A DNA stretch of 41,521 bases, taken from Aeromicrobium flavum (GTDB lineage Bacteria; Actinomycetota; Actinomycetes; Propionibacteriales; Nocardioidaceae). Position numbers and translations under genes: made by a program. The DNA lies in contig NZ_BJZQ01000020.1 of the NCBI RefSeq assembly GCF_007992115.1, forward strand, positions 1-41,521, in the 5' to 3' direction. Position 1 is the first letter of the stretch. Each line of letters starts with the position of its first letter. The notes beneath the pieces are model-generated. The model had not been told where the DNA came from. It was given only the letters and a program-made list of their open reading frames with translations, and searched no databases. This document shows positions 29,594 through 37,451 of the stretch, in pieces.

Positions 29594-30073
29594 ATGACTC
29601 ACCATGACCAGCTCGAGACCGTCACGAAGATCATGCGCGACACCCGCATCGCCGTCCTGACCTACGTCTCCCGGGAGGGCACGTTGGTGTCCACCCCGAT
29701 GGGCACGCAGGACTTCGAGCACCCCGGCACCACGTGGTTCCTCACCGAGGCCAGCAGCGAGAAGGTGCAGGCTCTGGCTGCCGATCCGCGGGTGAACGTT
29801 TCGTACTCCAGCGACGCCGGGTGGGTCTCCCTCAGCGGCACCGCCCACGTCGAGCAGAACCGCGGCAAGGTCGAGGATCTGTGGGACGCGTCCGCCGGCG
29901 CCTTCATGTCCGGCGGCCCCGAGGACCCCGACAACATCGCCCTCCGGATCGACGCCACCTCCGCCGAGTACTGGGAGTCCCCGGGCAAGGTCAGCGCGGC
30001 TGTTCAGTTGGTGAAGGGGCTCGTCACCGACCAGCAGCCTGATCTCGGCGACAGCGGCACCATCGGTCTCTGA
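29594..30073 (+). CDS. Pyridoxamine 5'-phosphate oxidase-like (general stress protein 26-type) protein
   Basis: This 159-aa split-barrel flavin-binding protein has the typical pattern [58 protein letters not shown] and a C-terminal [20 protein letters not shown]. The last segment is characteristic of the Gsp26 group rather than of true PNPOx. These proteins bind FMN, FAD or F420; substrate unknown. It is preceded by GAGGCT 6 nt before the ATG, close to the leaderless pattern seen in this window. Confidence 0.88.
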   Translation: MTHHDQLETVTKIMRDTRIAVLTYVSREGTLVSTPMGTQDFEHPGTTWFLTEASSEKVQALAADPRVNVSYSSDAGWVSLSGTAHVEQNRGKVEDLWDASAGAFMSGGPEDPDNIALRIDATSAEYWESPGKVSAAVQLVKGLVTDQQPDLGDSGTIGL

Positions 30074-30092
30074 GCGGGTCTCGTGACGTCCG

Positions 30093-30098
30093 TACGCT
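30093..30098 (+). promoter_or_regulatory. -10 box of a leaderless promoter for selO
   Basis: TACGCT is followed by 7 nt and then the GTG at 30106. No ribosome site precedes this start. Confidence 0.45.
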
Positions 30099-30105
30099 GG
30101 ACAAG

Positions 30106-31566
30106 GTGACAACGACTCCCGTGACGGCACAGCTCTCGAACCGCTTCGCGACGGAGCTCCCTGAGCTGGCCGTGGCGTGGCAGGCCGAGCAGACACCGGA
30201 CCCGAAGGTGTTGGTGCTCAACGATCTGTTGGCCGCCGAGCTCGGCCTGGACGCGGCCTCACTGCGCACCGCCGACGGCGTCGGACTGCTGACCGGCACC
30301 TCGGTGCCGCCAAATGCCACGCCCGTCGCCCAGGCCTACGCCGGCCACCAGTTCGGCGGCTACTCGCCGCGGCTCGGCGATGGTCGAGCGCTGCTGATGG
30401 GTGAACTGACCGACCGCGAGGGACGGCTCCTCGACCTCCACCTGAAGGGTTCCGGGCGCACGCCGTTCTCTCGTGGCGGCGACGGGTTCGCGGCCGTCGG
30501 ACCCATGCTGCGCGAGTACGTGATCAGCGAGGCGATGCATGCCCTCGGCGTGCCGACGACGCGCTCGCTGGCGGTGGTCGCCACCGGACGCGACGTGCGC
30601 CGCGAGACGATGTTGCCCGGCGCCGTGCTGGCCCGGGTGGCGAGCAGTCACCTCCGCGTGGGCACCTTCCAGTACGTCGCTTCGACCCGCGACCTGGAGC
30701 TGCTGCGACGTCTCACTGACCACGCGATCGAGCGCCACCACCCGGGGGCCGCCCGTGCCGAAAACCCGTACCGGGCGCTGTTCGAGGCTGTGGTCGAGGC
30801 GCAGGCCGACCTCGTGGCGCGGTGGATGCTCGTCGGGTTCGTCCACGGCGTCATGAACACCGACAACGTGACGATCTCCGGCGAGACGATCGACTACGGG
30901 CCGTGCGCGTTCATCGAGGCGTACGACCCGGGCGCGGTCTACAGCTCGATCGACGTCGAAGGGCGTTATGCCTACGGCAACCAGGCGGCGATCGCCCAGT
31001 GGAACCTCGCGCGATTCGCGGAGTCGCTGCTGCCGTTGTTCGCGGACGACCAGGACACCGGGGTCGAGCTCGCGATGGAATCGCTCGGCACGTTCGCCCC
31101 GAGGTACGCGACCACGTATGCGGCGGGTCTGCGAGCCAAGCTCGGTCTTCCCGAGGGCTTGGAGGACGCCGTCGCGGCGGAGCTGGGGGAGGAGCTGCTA
31201 GCTCTTCTTCACAGCAACCACGTCGACTGGACCAGTGGCTTCCGCGCCCTGGGGTCGGCGGCCCGCGGTGATGCAGAGCCCTTTCGCGGGCTGTTCATCG
31301 AACTGGCGGCGATCGACGAGTGGCTGTCGCGTTGGCAGGCGGTCGGTCCCGACCCGGCCGCAATGGACCGCGCCAATCCCGTCCACATCCCACGGAACCA
31401 TCTCGTGGAGGAAGCGCTCGAGGCCGCGACGACCGGCGATCTGGGCCCGGTCCAGCAGTTGTTGCAGGTCGTTCAGCGCCCGTTCGAGGAGCGTCCCGGC
31501 CTTGAGCGATACGCCGCGCCAGCGCCGGAGGACTTCGGGCGATACGTCACGTACTGCGGCACCTGA
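30106..31566 (+). CDS. selO: SelO/YdiU-family protein adenylyltransferase
   Basis: This 486-aa pseudokinase-fold enzyme transfers AMP from ATP to Ser, Thr or Tyr of target proteins, as shown for SelO in E. coli and mitochondria, where it is linked to redox stress. Family motifs: [36 protein letters not shown], the metal-binding [20 protein letters not shown], and the C-terminal Cys in YVTYCGT. In some SelO proteins the C-terminal position is selenocysteine; here it is a plain Cys codon (TGC). The length is normal. GTG at 30106 is supported by the nearby -10 box. Confidence 0.95.
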   Translation: MTTTPVTAQLSNRFATELPELAVAWQAEQTPDPKVLVLNDLLAAELGLDAASLRTADGVGLLTGTSVPPNATPVAQAYAGHQFGGYSPRLGDGRALLMGELTDREGRLLDLHLKGSGRTPFSRGGDGFAAVGPMLREYVISEAMHALGVPTTRSLAVVATGRDVRRETMLPGAVLARVASSHLRVGTFQYVASTRDLELLRRLTDHAIERHHPGAARAENPYRALFEAVVEAQADLVARWMLVGFVHGVMNTDNVTISGETIDYGPCAFIEAYDPGAVYSSIDVEGRYAYGNQAAIAQWNLARFAESLLPLFADDQDTGVELAMESLGTFAPRYATTYAAGLRAKLGLPEGLEDAVAAELGEELLALLHSNHVDWTSGFRALGSAARGDAEPFRGLFIELAAIDEWLSRWQAVGPDPAAMDRANPVHIPRNHLVEEALEAATTGDLGPVQQLLQVVQRPFEERPGLERYAAPAPEDFGRYVTYCGT

Positions 31567-31709
31567 CGGACTGTCAGCGATTCGTCCCGCGGACTGCGTA
31601 CGCACCAAACCCAGGGCACCCGGTGATCGCTGGCACCGGCCGCGCGTGCCTTCTGGGCGACTCAGCGCCCCATTTGCGGTGAAGTGACGCAGCCGTTGGC
31701 GACGTTCGC

Positions 31710-32513
31710 CTAGCGCGCACGCGACGGCGGATCGGTATGACAGAACTCGCGCACGGCCCGGTTCACCTGTTCGGGCCGTTCCAGATGGCTCAGGTGCCCG
31801 GCGTCGTCGATCACGACGAGCGTCGAATTCGGGATCGCCTCGTGGAACTGGTGCGCGACGCTCAGGGGCGAGCGAACGTCCTGCCGTCCCCAGACCAGCA
31901 GGGTGGGGACGGCGATCTGAGGTAGCAGGTCGGTGAGATCTGTCTGGGCCATGATCGGCAACTCGATGCGAAGGGTGTCCGGTCGGACATCGGCAGCGAT
32001 GGCCGCGAGCAGGGGGACGAACTCTGCCGGCGGGTCGTTGGCGAAGAGCCCGGGAAGGGTGGGGTCGAAGACCTCACCCTGGACGGAGAGCATCCTGTCC
32101 GTGCTCGCAACCCGTGCCCGCACCTCCTCTGCGGGCAGCGACCCCTTCCACCCGGCGTAGGTGCCGATCAGGATCAGGGTCGCGACGAGCGCAGGGTGAC
32201 GGCGGTAGAGCTCGAGCAACACCGTGCCTCCCCAGGAGAGGCCTGCGATGTGAGCCGGCCCGAGATCGAGGGTCTCGAGCCATGCGGCGAGTCCATCCGC
32301 GATATCCGCCAGGTCGAAGTCGTCGGGGAGATCCGATGAACTGCCGGCCCCCGGTTCATCCCAGGCGATGACGGTGAACTCGTCGGTCAGGTCCGCGAAC
32401 TGAGGTGCCCAGATTCGGCTGTCCTCAGCCGCGCCGTGGACGAAGACCAAGGGCGGTCCCTCGCCGTCGCGTTGGTAGGCGATCGTGAGACCCCCCGCCT
32501 CGACAAGCTGCAC
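31710..32513 (-). CDS. Alpha/beta-fold hydrolase
   Basis: This 267-aa protein has the usual N-terminal VFVHGAAED oxyanion region, the nucleophile elbow AGLSWGGTVL (Ser93), the acid in VWGRQDVRSP and the His in IDDAGHLSHLE, so the triad is complete. The substrate is unknown; homologues include esterases and 3-oxoadipate enol-lactonase-like enzymes. GTG at 32513 is chosen because TACTTT ends 6 nt before it and the sequence that follows matches a normal family N-terminus. ATG at 32579 in the same frame would add a Pro-rich tail of 22 residues and is the alternative. Confidence 0.87.
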   Translation of the reverse strand: MQLVEAGGLTIAYQRDGEGPPLVFVHGAAEDSRIWAPQFADLTDEFTVIAWDEPGAGSSSDLPDDFDLADIADGLAAWLETLDLGPAHIAGLSWGGTVLLELYRRHPALVATLILIGTYAGWKGSLPAEEVRARVASTDRMLSVQGEVFDPTLPGLFANDPPAEFVPLLAAIAADVRPDTLRIELPIMAQTDLTDLLPQIAVPTLLVWGRQDVRSPLSVAHQFHEAIPNSTLVVIDDAGHLSHLERPEQVNRAVREFCHTDPPSRAR

Positions 32514-32519
32514 CTCTCC

Positions 32520-32525
32520 AAAGTA
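32520..32525 (-). promoter_or_regulatory. -10 box of a leaderless promoter for the hydrolase
   Basis: TACTTT on the minus strand, 6 nt (GGAGAG) before the GTG at 32513. The spacer is purine-rich, so a ribosome site directly next to the start cannot be excluded. Confidence 0.4.
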
Positions 32526-32603
32526 CTCGGGCCGATCACGGTTGGGCTCCAGAGGCACAGGCGGTGGTGGGACGCACACATCACGGCAGGCGTGCTGCCG
32601 GTG

Positions 32604-32972
32604 TCAGTTCGGCCTAGTCCCTGGGTCTGGCGTGAGAGCGACGTCGGTCCAGACCTCCGTCATCTCCGATATTCGAGCGTCGCGAACGGTGATGAAGGTG
32701 GCCACCTCGAAATGGACGAGCCGGCCTTCCACGAATACCGTGACCTGACAGCGACCCACCGCTCGCTTGTCGGATCCCACCAGGTCCTCCAGGACCATGT
32801 GGTCGAAGCCGGGATACTCGGCGTTCAGTCGCACCCATGAATCACGACCGAACGTCTCGCCCGTATGGACGTACCGACAGATGAAGTCGTCGTGCAGAAG
32901 CGCGGGCAGTGCATCCCAGTCGTGCGCGTCAATGACGTCACAAAGGCGCGTCATGAGCTCGCAAGCGTTCAC
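32604..32972 (-). CDS. NTF2-like (SnoaL-type) protein
   Basis: This 122-aa protein has the cone-shaped NTF2-like pattern: an N-terminal helix (CELMTRLCDVIDAHDWDALP), LLHDDFICRYVHTGETFGRD, then strands with RCQVTVFVEGRLVHFEVATF and ITVRDARISEMTEVWTD. The family includes cyclases, isomerases and stress proteins; no function can be given. The start is GTG at 32972 with a GAGGGGG ribosome site. The next ATG lies 18 nt inside. G+C is lower than in the core genes nearby. Confidence 0.75.
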   Translation of the reverse strand: MNACELMTRLCDVIDAHDWDALPALLHDDFICRYVHTGETFGRDSWVRLNAEYPGFDHMVLEDLVGSDKRAVGRCQVTVFVEGRLVHFEVATFITVRDARISEMTEVWTDVALTPDPGTRPN

Positions 32973-33370
32973 ATGCGCCCCCTCGCGGACGTCTCAACGC
33001 AGAGAGGGTCGCTCCTCACCGCCGATGACAGTGTGCCATCGGTAGGAGCGGATGTTCCTTCGGCCGTACACCTGGATGGCGCTCGGTGACGGTCTCTGGC
33101 CACGCGCCGTCCACGAAGGACACCCCCGCTTCCAATGTGACACCGGAGGAATCCGTCGACGCCCACGCGCATCGGCGCCAAGGAATCAGTCTTGTCGTCG
33201 ACAAGCGTCTACCCGATCGGCGTCACCTGGGCCGCAACCGCTCGGCTGCCCAGTTTTCGCCATCCGCAGCCTCCAAGGAGTTGTCCACCGGACGAGCGAT
33301 GTGATCGGTCGGAAGTGCGTTTCAGTGGGCGAAATGGCGCCACCGCCGGACGGCCGGTTCTCGTTGCGCC
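32973..33370. other. Gene-free stretch, lower G+C
   Basis: About 400 nt without a gene that can be supported. Short open frames exist on both strands, but none has a family motif, a good start context or typical codon use. A counted sample (33181-33240) is 36 of 60 G+C, against 45 of 60 in ilvD (38401-38460). This may be a decayed gene or an intergenic scar of past insertion or loss. Confidence 0.5.
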
Positions 33371-34113
33371 TCAATGAGAGCTGAGCACCGCCAGCACGTC
33401 GTCGAACCGGCCCTCGGCCTCGGCGAAGCGCAGGAACTTGACGCGCTCGACGAGGATCTCGTCCGCGTCAGGCTGGTCGGTGAGCAGCGTCATGACCTCG
33501 GTCAAGAACCTCGCGAGCGGCATCGCGCGGTCGTCCTCGGTCTGGCTCAACAGTGGCGTCTGGACCGCCGGCGGGACCAGCTCGAGCACCTGGACCCCGG
33601 TGTCGGCCAGCTGCACGCGCAGGCTCTGCGTGTACGAGTGGATGGCTGCCTTCGTCGCGTTGTACGTGGGTGTGAAGGCAGCGGGACGAACGCCAGGCCC
33701 GACGAGACGTTCATGACGACGGCGTCGTCCCGGCCGACCAGAAACGGCACGAAGGCGTTCAGCATCCGGATGGGTCCCAGCAGGTTGGTGGTGATCGTGT
33801 CCTCGGCGACCGGCAGCGCACTGCCGTCGAGCAGGTTCTCCGGCAGCATGATGCCCGCCATGTTGATCAGCACGTTGAGCTCGGGGTGCGCGGCCGTGAC
33901 GCTCTTGTACGCCGAGGCGATGGACTCCGGATCGCTGACGTCCAGGACGACCGACTCCATCCCGCGGTGAGCAGCGACCGTCTCGTCGAGCAGGTCCGCT
34001 CGGCGGCCGGCGATGATGACGGTGTTGCCGAGGGCGTGGAACCGCTGTGCCAGTCCCAGGCCGAGGCCCGAGGTGCCGCCGGTGATGAGCATGGTGTTGT
34101 TCGTGGTCTTCAT
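33371..34113 (-). pseudogene. Short-chain dehydrogenase/reductase, frameshifted before the active site
   Basis: The first part, from the ATG at 34113 with a GAAGGAAG ribosome site, has the cofactor motif TGGTSGLGLGLA and the NVSSGLAFVPL strand with the catalytic Ser. Near 33678-33680 one base is missing. The next frame then carries TYNATKAAIHSYTQSL, holding the catalytic Tyr and Lys, and runs to the TGA at 33371 (ending FDDVLAVLSSH). Total length is 743 nt, one short of 744, so restoring one base gives a normal 247-aa enzyme of the DltE-like SDR group. It is divergent from a MmyB-type regulator with an operator between them. A sequencing error cannot be excluded. Confidence 0.8.
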
Positions 34114-34179
34114 GGTCTTCCTTCTCGCGTGGGGACCTTCAGTCCATCGGCCGGCGGGAACGGGCACCAGTGACGGTCG

Positions 34180-34204
34180 AACCACTGATCGACGGTCAGT
34201 GGTT
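34180..34204. promoter_or_regulatory. Operator between the SDR gene and its regulator
   Basis: A perfect inverted repeat with 9-nt arms (AACCACTGA / TCAGTGGTT) and a 7-nt spacer lies in the 144-bp divergent gap. It is the likely binding site of the MmyB-type regulator starting at 34258, controlling both directions. Sequence shows the repeat; binding is inferred. Confidence 0.65.
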
Positions 34205-34257
34205 GAGGGTGGGGGACTGCGCGAGACTGGACACCCCGCCCATCACTGGAGGAACCC

Positions 34258-35097
34258 ATGAAGAGCCCTGAGCTGGCTGACTTCCTGCGCAGGCGGCGCG
34301 AGGTCATGCAGCCGGAGGACGTCGGGCTCTCCCGCGGCCCGCGCCGCCGGGCGGTGGGCCTGCGGCGCGAGGAGGTCGCCGAGCTCGCCGGCATGTCGAC
34401 CGACTACTACGCCCGACTGGAACGCGGTGACGGGCCGCAGCCGTCGGAGCAGATGGTCGAGGGCATCGCGCGGGCGCTGCGGCTCACCCTGGCCGAGCGC
34501 GACCACCTCTTCACCCTGGTCGGGCACACCGCACCCCGCCGGACGCGGCGCAGCGACCACGTCAGCCCCGGCCTCATGCGCGTGCTCGACCGGCTCGCCG
34601 ACACCCCGGCCCAGGTCATGGCTGGTCCGGACGCCACGCTCATCCAGACCGCGCCCGCGGTGGCTCTGCTCGGCGACCAGACGCACTTCACCGGCCTCGC
34701 ACGCAGCAACGTCTACCGCTGGTACACCGACCCGACGTCGAGGCTGATCTATCCCGAGGAGGATCGCGCGCACTACGGCGCGGTGTTCACCGCCCAGCTC
34801 CGTAGCGCCGCTGCCCCGCATGGCCCGGGCTCGCGCGCCGCGGCGGTGGTGGCCAGCCTGCTGGAGCAGAGCCCGGAGTTCGTCGAGGTCTGGAGCCAGC
34901 ACGAGGTCGGCCTCCAGCACACCGACCAGAAGCGCTTCGACCATCCCGAGGTCGGCCGACTGGAGCTGCACTGCCAGTCGTTGCTCGACCCCGACCAGGA
35001 CCAGACGCTGCTCGTGTTCACGGCAACCCCGGGCAGCGAGAGCCACGAGAGGCTGCAGCTGCTCGGGGTCATCGGCAAGCAGGAAATGCGCGCCTGA
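34258..35097 (+). CDS. MmyB-type helix-turn-helix transcriptional regulator
   Basis: This 279-aa protein has an N-terminal XRE-type helix-turn-helix (about 30-85, with GLRREEVAELAGMSTDYYARLERG) and a C-terminal MmyB-like ligand domain (about 105-270, with YRWYTDPTSRLIYPEEDR and LELHCQSLLDPDQDQTLLVF). MmyB-like domains are thought to bind fatty-acid-like ligands. Such regulators are very often divergent from a short-chain dehydrogenase gene, as here. A GGAGG site (34248-34252) precedes the ATG. Since the divergent enzyme gene is frameshifted, the regulator may have lost its main target. Confidence 0.9.
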   Translation: MKSPELADFLRRRREVMQPEDVGLSRGPRRRAVGLRREEVAELAGMSTDYYARLERGDGPQPSEQMVEGIARALRLTLAERDHLFTLVGHTAPRRTRRSDHVSPGLMRVLDRLADTPAQVMAGPDATLIQTAPAVALLGDQTHFTGLARSNVYRWYTDPTSRLIYPEEDRAHYGAVFTAQLRSAAAPHGPGSRAAAVVASLLEQSPEFVEVWSQHEVGLQHTDQKRFDHPEVGRLELHCQSLLDPDQDQTLLVFTATPGSESHERLQLLGVIGKQEMRA

Positions 35098-35127
35098 CCG
35101 AGCGGCCCGACAGACTCGACTGACGCC

Positions 35128-35165
35128 TTGGCGACGGCAGGGTCCTGACGTACACTTTCTTGTAC
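35128..35165 (+). promoter_or_regulatory. Promoter and operator of the YefM-YoeB module
   Basis: TTGGCG (-35, 35128-35133), a 17-nt spacer and TACACT (-10, 35151-35156) form the best full promoter in the window. The -10 overlaps an inverted repeat GTACA-N6-TGTAC (35150-35165). The E. coli yefM-yoeB operator has TGTACA cores, so autorepression by the antitoxin complex is likely. A perfect AAGGAGG ribosome site (35168-35174) follows. Confidence 0.7.
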
Positions 35166-35178
35166 TCAAGGAGGCGCC

Positions 35179-35430
35179 ATGAAGACCATGTCGTACAGCG
35201 AATCACGCAAGCGGTACGCGGAAGTTCTCGATTCCGTGGTGGACGATCGCGAGGAGATCGTCATCACGCGGGCCGGCCACGAGCCGGCGGTCATCGTCTC
35301 CCTCGACGACTACGAGTCTTTGAAGGAGACCGCCTACCTGCTACGCAACCCGGCCAACGCTCGACGACTCCTGGGTTCCATCGAGGAGCTCGAGGCCGGA
35401 CGTGGCACGGAGCAGGAACTGCTCGATTGA
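35179..35430 (+). CDS. yefM: YefM-family antitoxin
   Basis: This 83-aa antitoxin has the Phd/YefM DNA-binding N-terminus (SYSESRKRYAEVLDSVVDDR), the strand EIVITRAGHEPAVIVSLDDY and the linker ETAYLLRNPANARRL. The acidic C-terminal tail wraps the toxin. It neutralises YoeB and, with it, represses its own promoter. It precedes the toxin gene with a 4-nt overlap (TTGA), the usual order, which favours excess antitoxin. Confidence 0.93.
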   Translation: MKTMSYSESRKRYAEVLDSVVDDREEIVITRAGHEPAVIVSLDDYESLKETAYLLRNPANARRLLGSIEELEAGRGTEQELLD

Positions 35431-35687
35431 GCATCGTCTTCAGCTCGGCCGCGTGGGAGGACTACCTGTGGTGGCAGCAACAGGACCGCAAGGTCCTGAA
35501 GCGGGTCAATCTGCTGATTCGCGACATCGAGCGGAACGGCAACGAGGGCATCGGGAAGCCCGAACCGCTCAAGCACGGGTTCCAGGGCTACTGGTCGAGA
35601 CGAATCACGGACGAGCACCGACTCGTGTACAAGATCGCGGACGACGACATTCGTATTGCCGCGTGTCGATACCACTACAGCGACTGA
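35427..35687 (+). CDS. yoeB: YoeB-family mRNA-cleaving toxin
   Basis: This 86-aa ribosome-dependent endoribonuclease cuts mRNA at the ribosomal A site. It aligns without gaps to E. coli YoeB (84 aa) over its length: Glu46 (GKPEPLKH), Arg65 (DEHRLVY), His83 and Tyr84 (CRYHY) all fall at the same numbers, so the toxin looks active. The start is the TTG at 35427, overlapping the antitoxin stop. TTG is a weak start and fits low toxin yield. Confidence 0.94.
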   Translation: MSIVFSSAAWEDYLWWQQQDRKVLKRVNLLIRDIERNGNEGIGKPEPLKHGFQGYWSRRITDEHRLVYKIADDDIRIAACRYHYSD

Positions 35688-35773
35688 CCGCAGTCGCTGT
35701 CGCGTATGGGACGAGTGGACACATCCCGAATACAAGGGTTGCCGGCCCCCGAGCCGCAGGCTCGGCCACGACC

Positions 35774-35779
35774 TAGAGT
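35774..35779 (+). promoter_or_regulatory. -10 box of a leaderless promoter for the patatin gene
   Basis: TAGAGT is followed by 6 nt and then the GTG at 35786. Confidence 0.45.
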
Positions 35780-35785
35780 CGAAGC

Positions 35786-36784
35786 GTGGATGACAAGCGC
35801 ACGATCGACCTCGTCCTCGAGGGCGGCGGAGTCAAGGGCATCGCCCTCGTCGGCGCCGCGACGGCCCTGGTCGAGAACGGCTACTCCTTCGCCCGGATCG
35901 GCGGTTCGTCCGCCGGGGCGATGGTCGGGGCGATCATGGCCGCGATGCAGCATGCGAACGAGCCGTTCAGCCGGGTCGACGACATCATGCGCACGATCGA
36001 CTACATGGCGTTCCTCGACCGGCGTCCGGGCGCGAGGTTCCTGAAGTGGTGGCCTCGCGGCGCCGACGCGTGGGGTGCGCTCTTCCACCTCGGTGCCCAC
36101 CCGGGCCGCCACATGGAGGACTGGACGCGCGGCGTGCTGGCCGATCTCGGCGTGAAGAACTTCGGCGACCTGGCGTTCGATGACCCCGGCAGCGCGTTGC
36201 CCCCGGGCCAGTCCTACCGGCTCGTGATCACCGCCAGCGACCTGTCCCGCCAACGGGCGATGTTCCTGCCGTGGGACCTGGCCGCCCATGGCAAGGACCC
36301 GGACGAGTACTCGGTGGCCCGGGCGGTCCGCGCCTCGGCCGCGATCCCGTTCCTGTTCGAGCCGGTCCGGCTGAAGTCGAAGTACGGGATGCTGACGCTC
36401 GCGGACGGGTCCCTGCTGCGCAGCTATCCGATCGAGATCTTCGACCGCAACGACGGCAAGCCCAGCCGGTGGCCGACGCTGGGCGTGCGGCTGAGCTCGC
36501 CGGCGGGGGAGCGGGCCAAGGCCAAGCCCGTCACGTCGCCGGTGTCGCTGCTGACGAACCTGATCAAGACCACGGTCGACTCCACCCAGGTGCGCCACGT
36601 GAGCGACCCGGCCGCGATCGACCGCAGCATCTTCGCCAAGCCGAAGGGCGTCCGTTGGACCGACTTCGACCTCACGACCGAGCAGCGCACCAGCCTGTTC
36701 GAGGCGGGCCACCAGGCGGCGACGACGTGGGTGGCCAAGCACCCCGCCGGGCCTCAGGCGTCGGAGCCGGTCCACACCCAGTGA
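35786..36784 (+). CDS. Patatin-like phospholipase
   Basis: This 332-aa lipid acyl hydrolase has the oxyanion loop LEGGGVKGIALVGA (about 11-24), the nucleophile GSSAGAMVGA (Ser42) and the catalytic Asp in LADGSLLRSYP, where DGS replaces the more usual DGG. No signal peptide is present, so it is probably cytoplasmic. Substrate unknown; a role in lipid turnover is likely. It stands alone between the toxin-antitoxin pair and the SatD operon. GTG at 35786 is supported by the TAGAGT box. Confidence 0.9.
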   Translation: MDDKRTIDLVLEGGGVKGIALVGAATALVENGYSFARIGGSSAGAMVGAIMAAMQHANEPFSRVDDIMRTIDYMAFLDRRPGARFLKWWPRGADAWGALFHLGAHPGRHMEDWTRGVLADLGVKNFGDLAFDDPGSALPPGQSYRLVITASDLSRQRAMFLPWDLAAHGKDPDEYSVARAVRASAAIPFLFEPVRLKSKYGMLTLADGSLLRSYPIEIFDRNDGKPSRWPTLGVRLSSPAGERAKAKPVTSPVSLLTNLIKTTVDSTQVRHVSDPAAIDRSIFAKPKGVRWTDFDLTTEQRTSLFEAGHQAATTWVAKHPAGPQASEPVHTQ

Positions 36785-36793
36785 AGCCATGAT

Positions 36794-36842
36794 CTTCATT
36801 TCCGTTGAATAAAGGTATATGCTTCATTTCGTGGAAATGAAG
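36794..36842 (+). promoter_or_regulatory. AT-rich promoter with three operator half-sites for the SatD operon
   Basis: The nonamer CTTCATTTC occurs at 36794-36802 and 36822-36830, and its reverse complement GAAATGAAG at 36834-36842. The last two form a perfect inverted repeat with a 3-nt spacer across the start codon; the first covers the probable -35 (TTCATT, 36795-36800). TATGCT (36818-36823) is the -10, with a 17-nt spacer. The stretch 36781-36840 has only 22 of 60 G+C. The SatD-like protein encoded just below has a C-terminal helix-turn-helix, so it may bind here. Confidence 0.65.
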
Positions 36843-37451
36843 GCGTCACCTTCACCCTGTGCGGCGCTGATCGGCGACCTCGTCGCCTCGCGCAGCGCCG
36901 TCTCGCGCATCGGTGCCCAGCAGTCGCTCATCGCGGCGCTGGAGCTGGCACGCGACCTCGTGCCGTCGATCCAGGCCCCCGCACCCACGATCGGCGACGA
37001 GTTCCAGTCGACCCATGAGACCGTCGCGCAGGCCATGCTCGCCGCGCTGGTCGTCCGGCTGGCACTGCCGCCCGAGATGGACGCGCGGGTGGGCATCGGC
37101 TTCGGGACCATCGAAGTCGTCGGTCGCTCCGAGTACGGTCTCACCCAGGACGGCCCGGCCTGGTGGAACGCGCGCGACGCGATCGGCGAGGTCGAGCAGC
37201 GCGCCGGACGCCAGTCCGGCCTGCGCACGTGGGTGCACGAAGGGGGAACGGTGAACGCCTATCTGATGGTCCGCGACCACGTGGTCAGCGGCTTCGACGG
37301 CCGCCAGCGACGGCTGGTGCTCGGCCTGCTGCAGGGCCGCACCCAGCGTGAGCTGGCCGAGCAGGAGGGCATCTCGGCCTCGGCCGTCTCGCAGTCCCTG
37401 CGCCGCAGTGGCGCACTCGCGGTCGTCGAGGGTCTGGACGAGGTGCGCTGA
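36831..37451 (+). CDS. SatD-family protein with C-terminal helix-turn-helix
   Basis: This 206-aa protein has a SatD-like N-terminal domain (CAALIGDLVASRS; IGDEFQSTHETVAQAM; RVGIGFGTIEVV) of unknown function. A C-terminal DNA-binding part at about 160-200 (QRELAEQEGISASAVSQSLR) is of the sigma/LuxR type. SatD was named from a Streptococcus stress locus; its activity is not known to me. Possible starts in one frame are ATG 36819, GTG 36831 and ATG 36837. GTG 36831 is chosen because it lies 7 nt below the TATGCT box; the operator overlaps all of them. Its stop overlaps the membrane-protein gene by 1 nt (TGATG). Confidence 0.8.
   Translation: MEMKASPSPCAALIGDLVASRSAVSRIGAQQSLIAALELARDLVPSIQAPAPTIGDEFQSTHETVAQAMLAALVVRLALPPEMDARVGIGFGTIEVVGRSEYGLTQDGPAWWNARDAIGEVEQRAGRQSGLRTWVHEGGTVNAYLMVRDHVVSGFDGRQRRLVLGLLQGRTQRELAEQEGISASAVSQSLRRSGALAVVEGLDEVR

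Noticed and set aside
33052..33384. Plus-strand open frame of 110 codons in the gene-free zone
   Set aside because: No ribosome site, no family motif and Arg/Ser/Pro-rich composition typical of a random G+C-rich frame.
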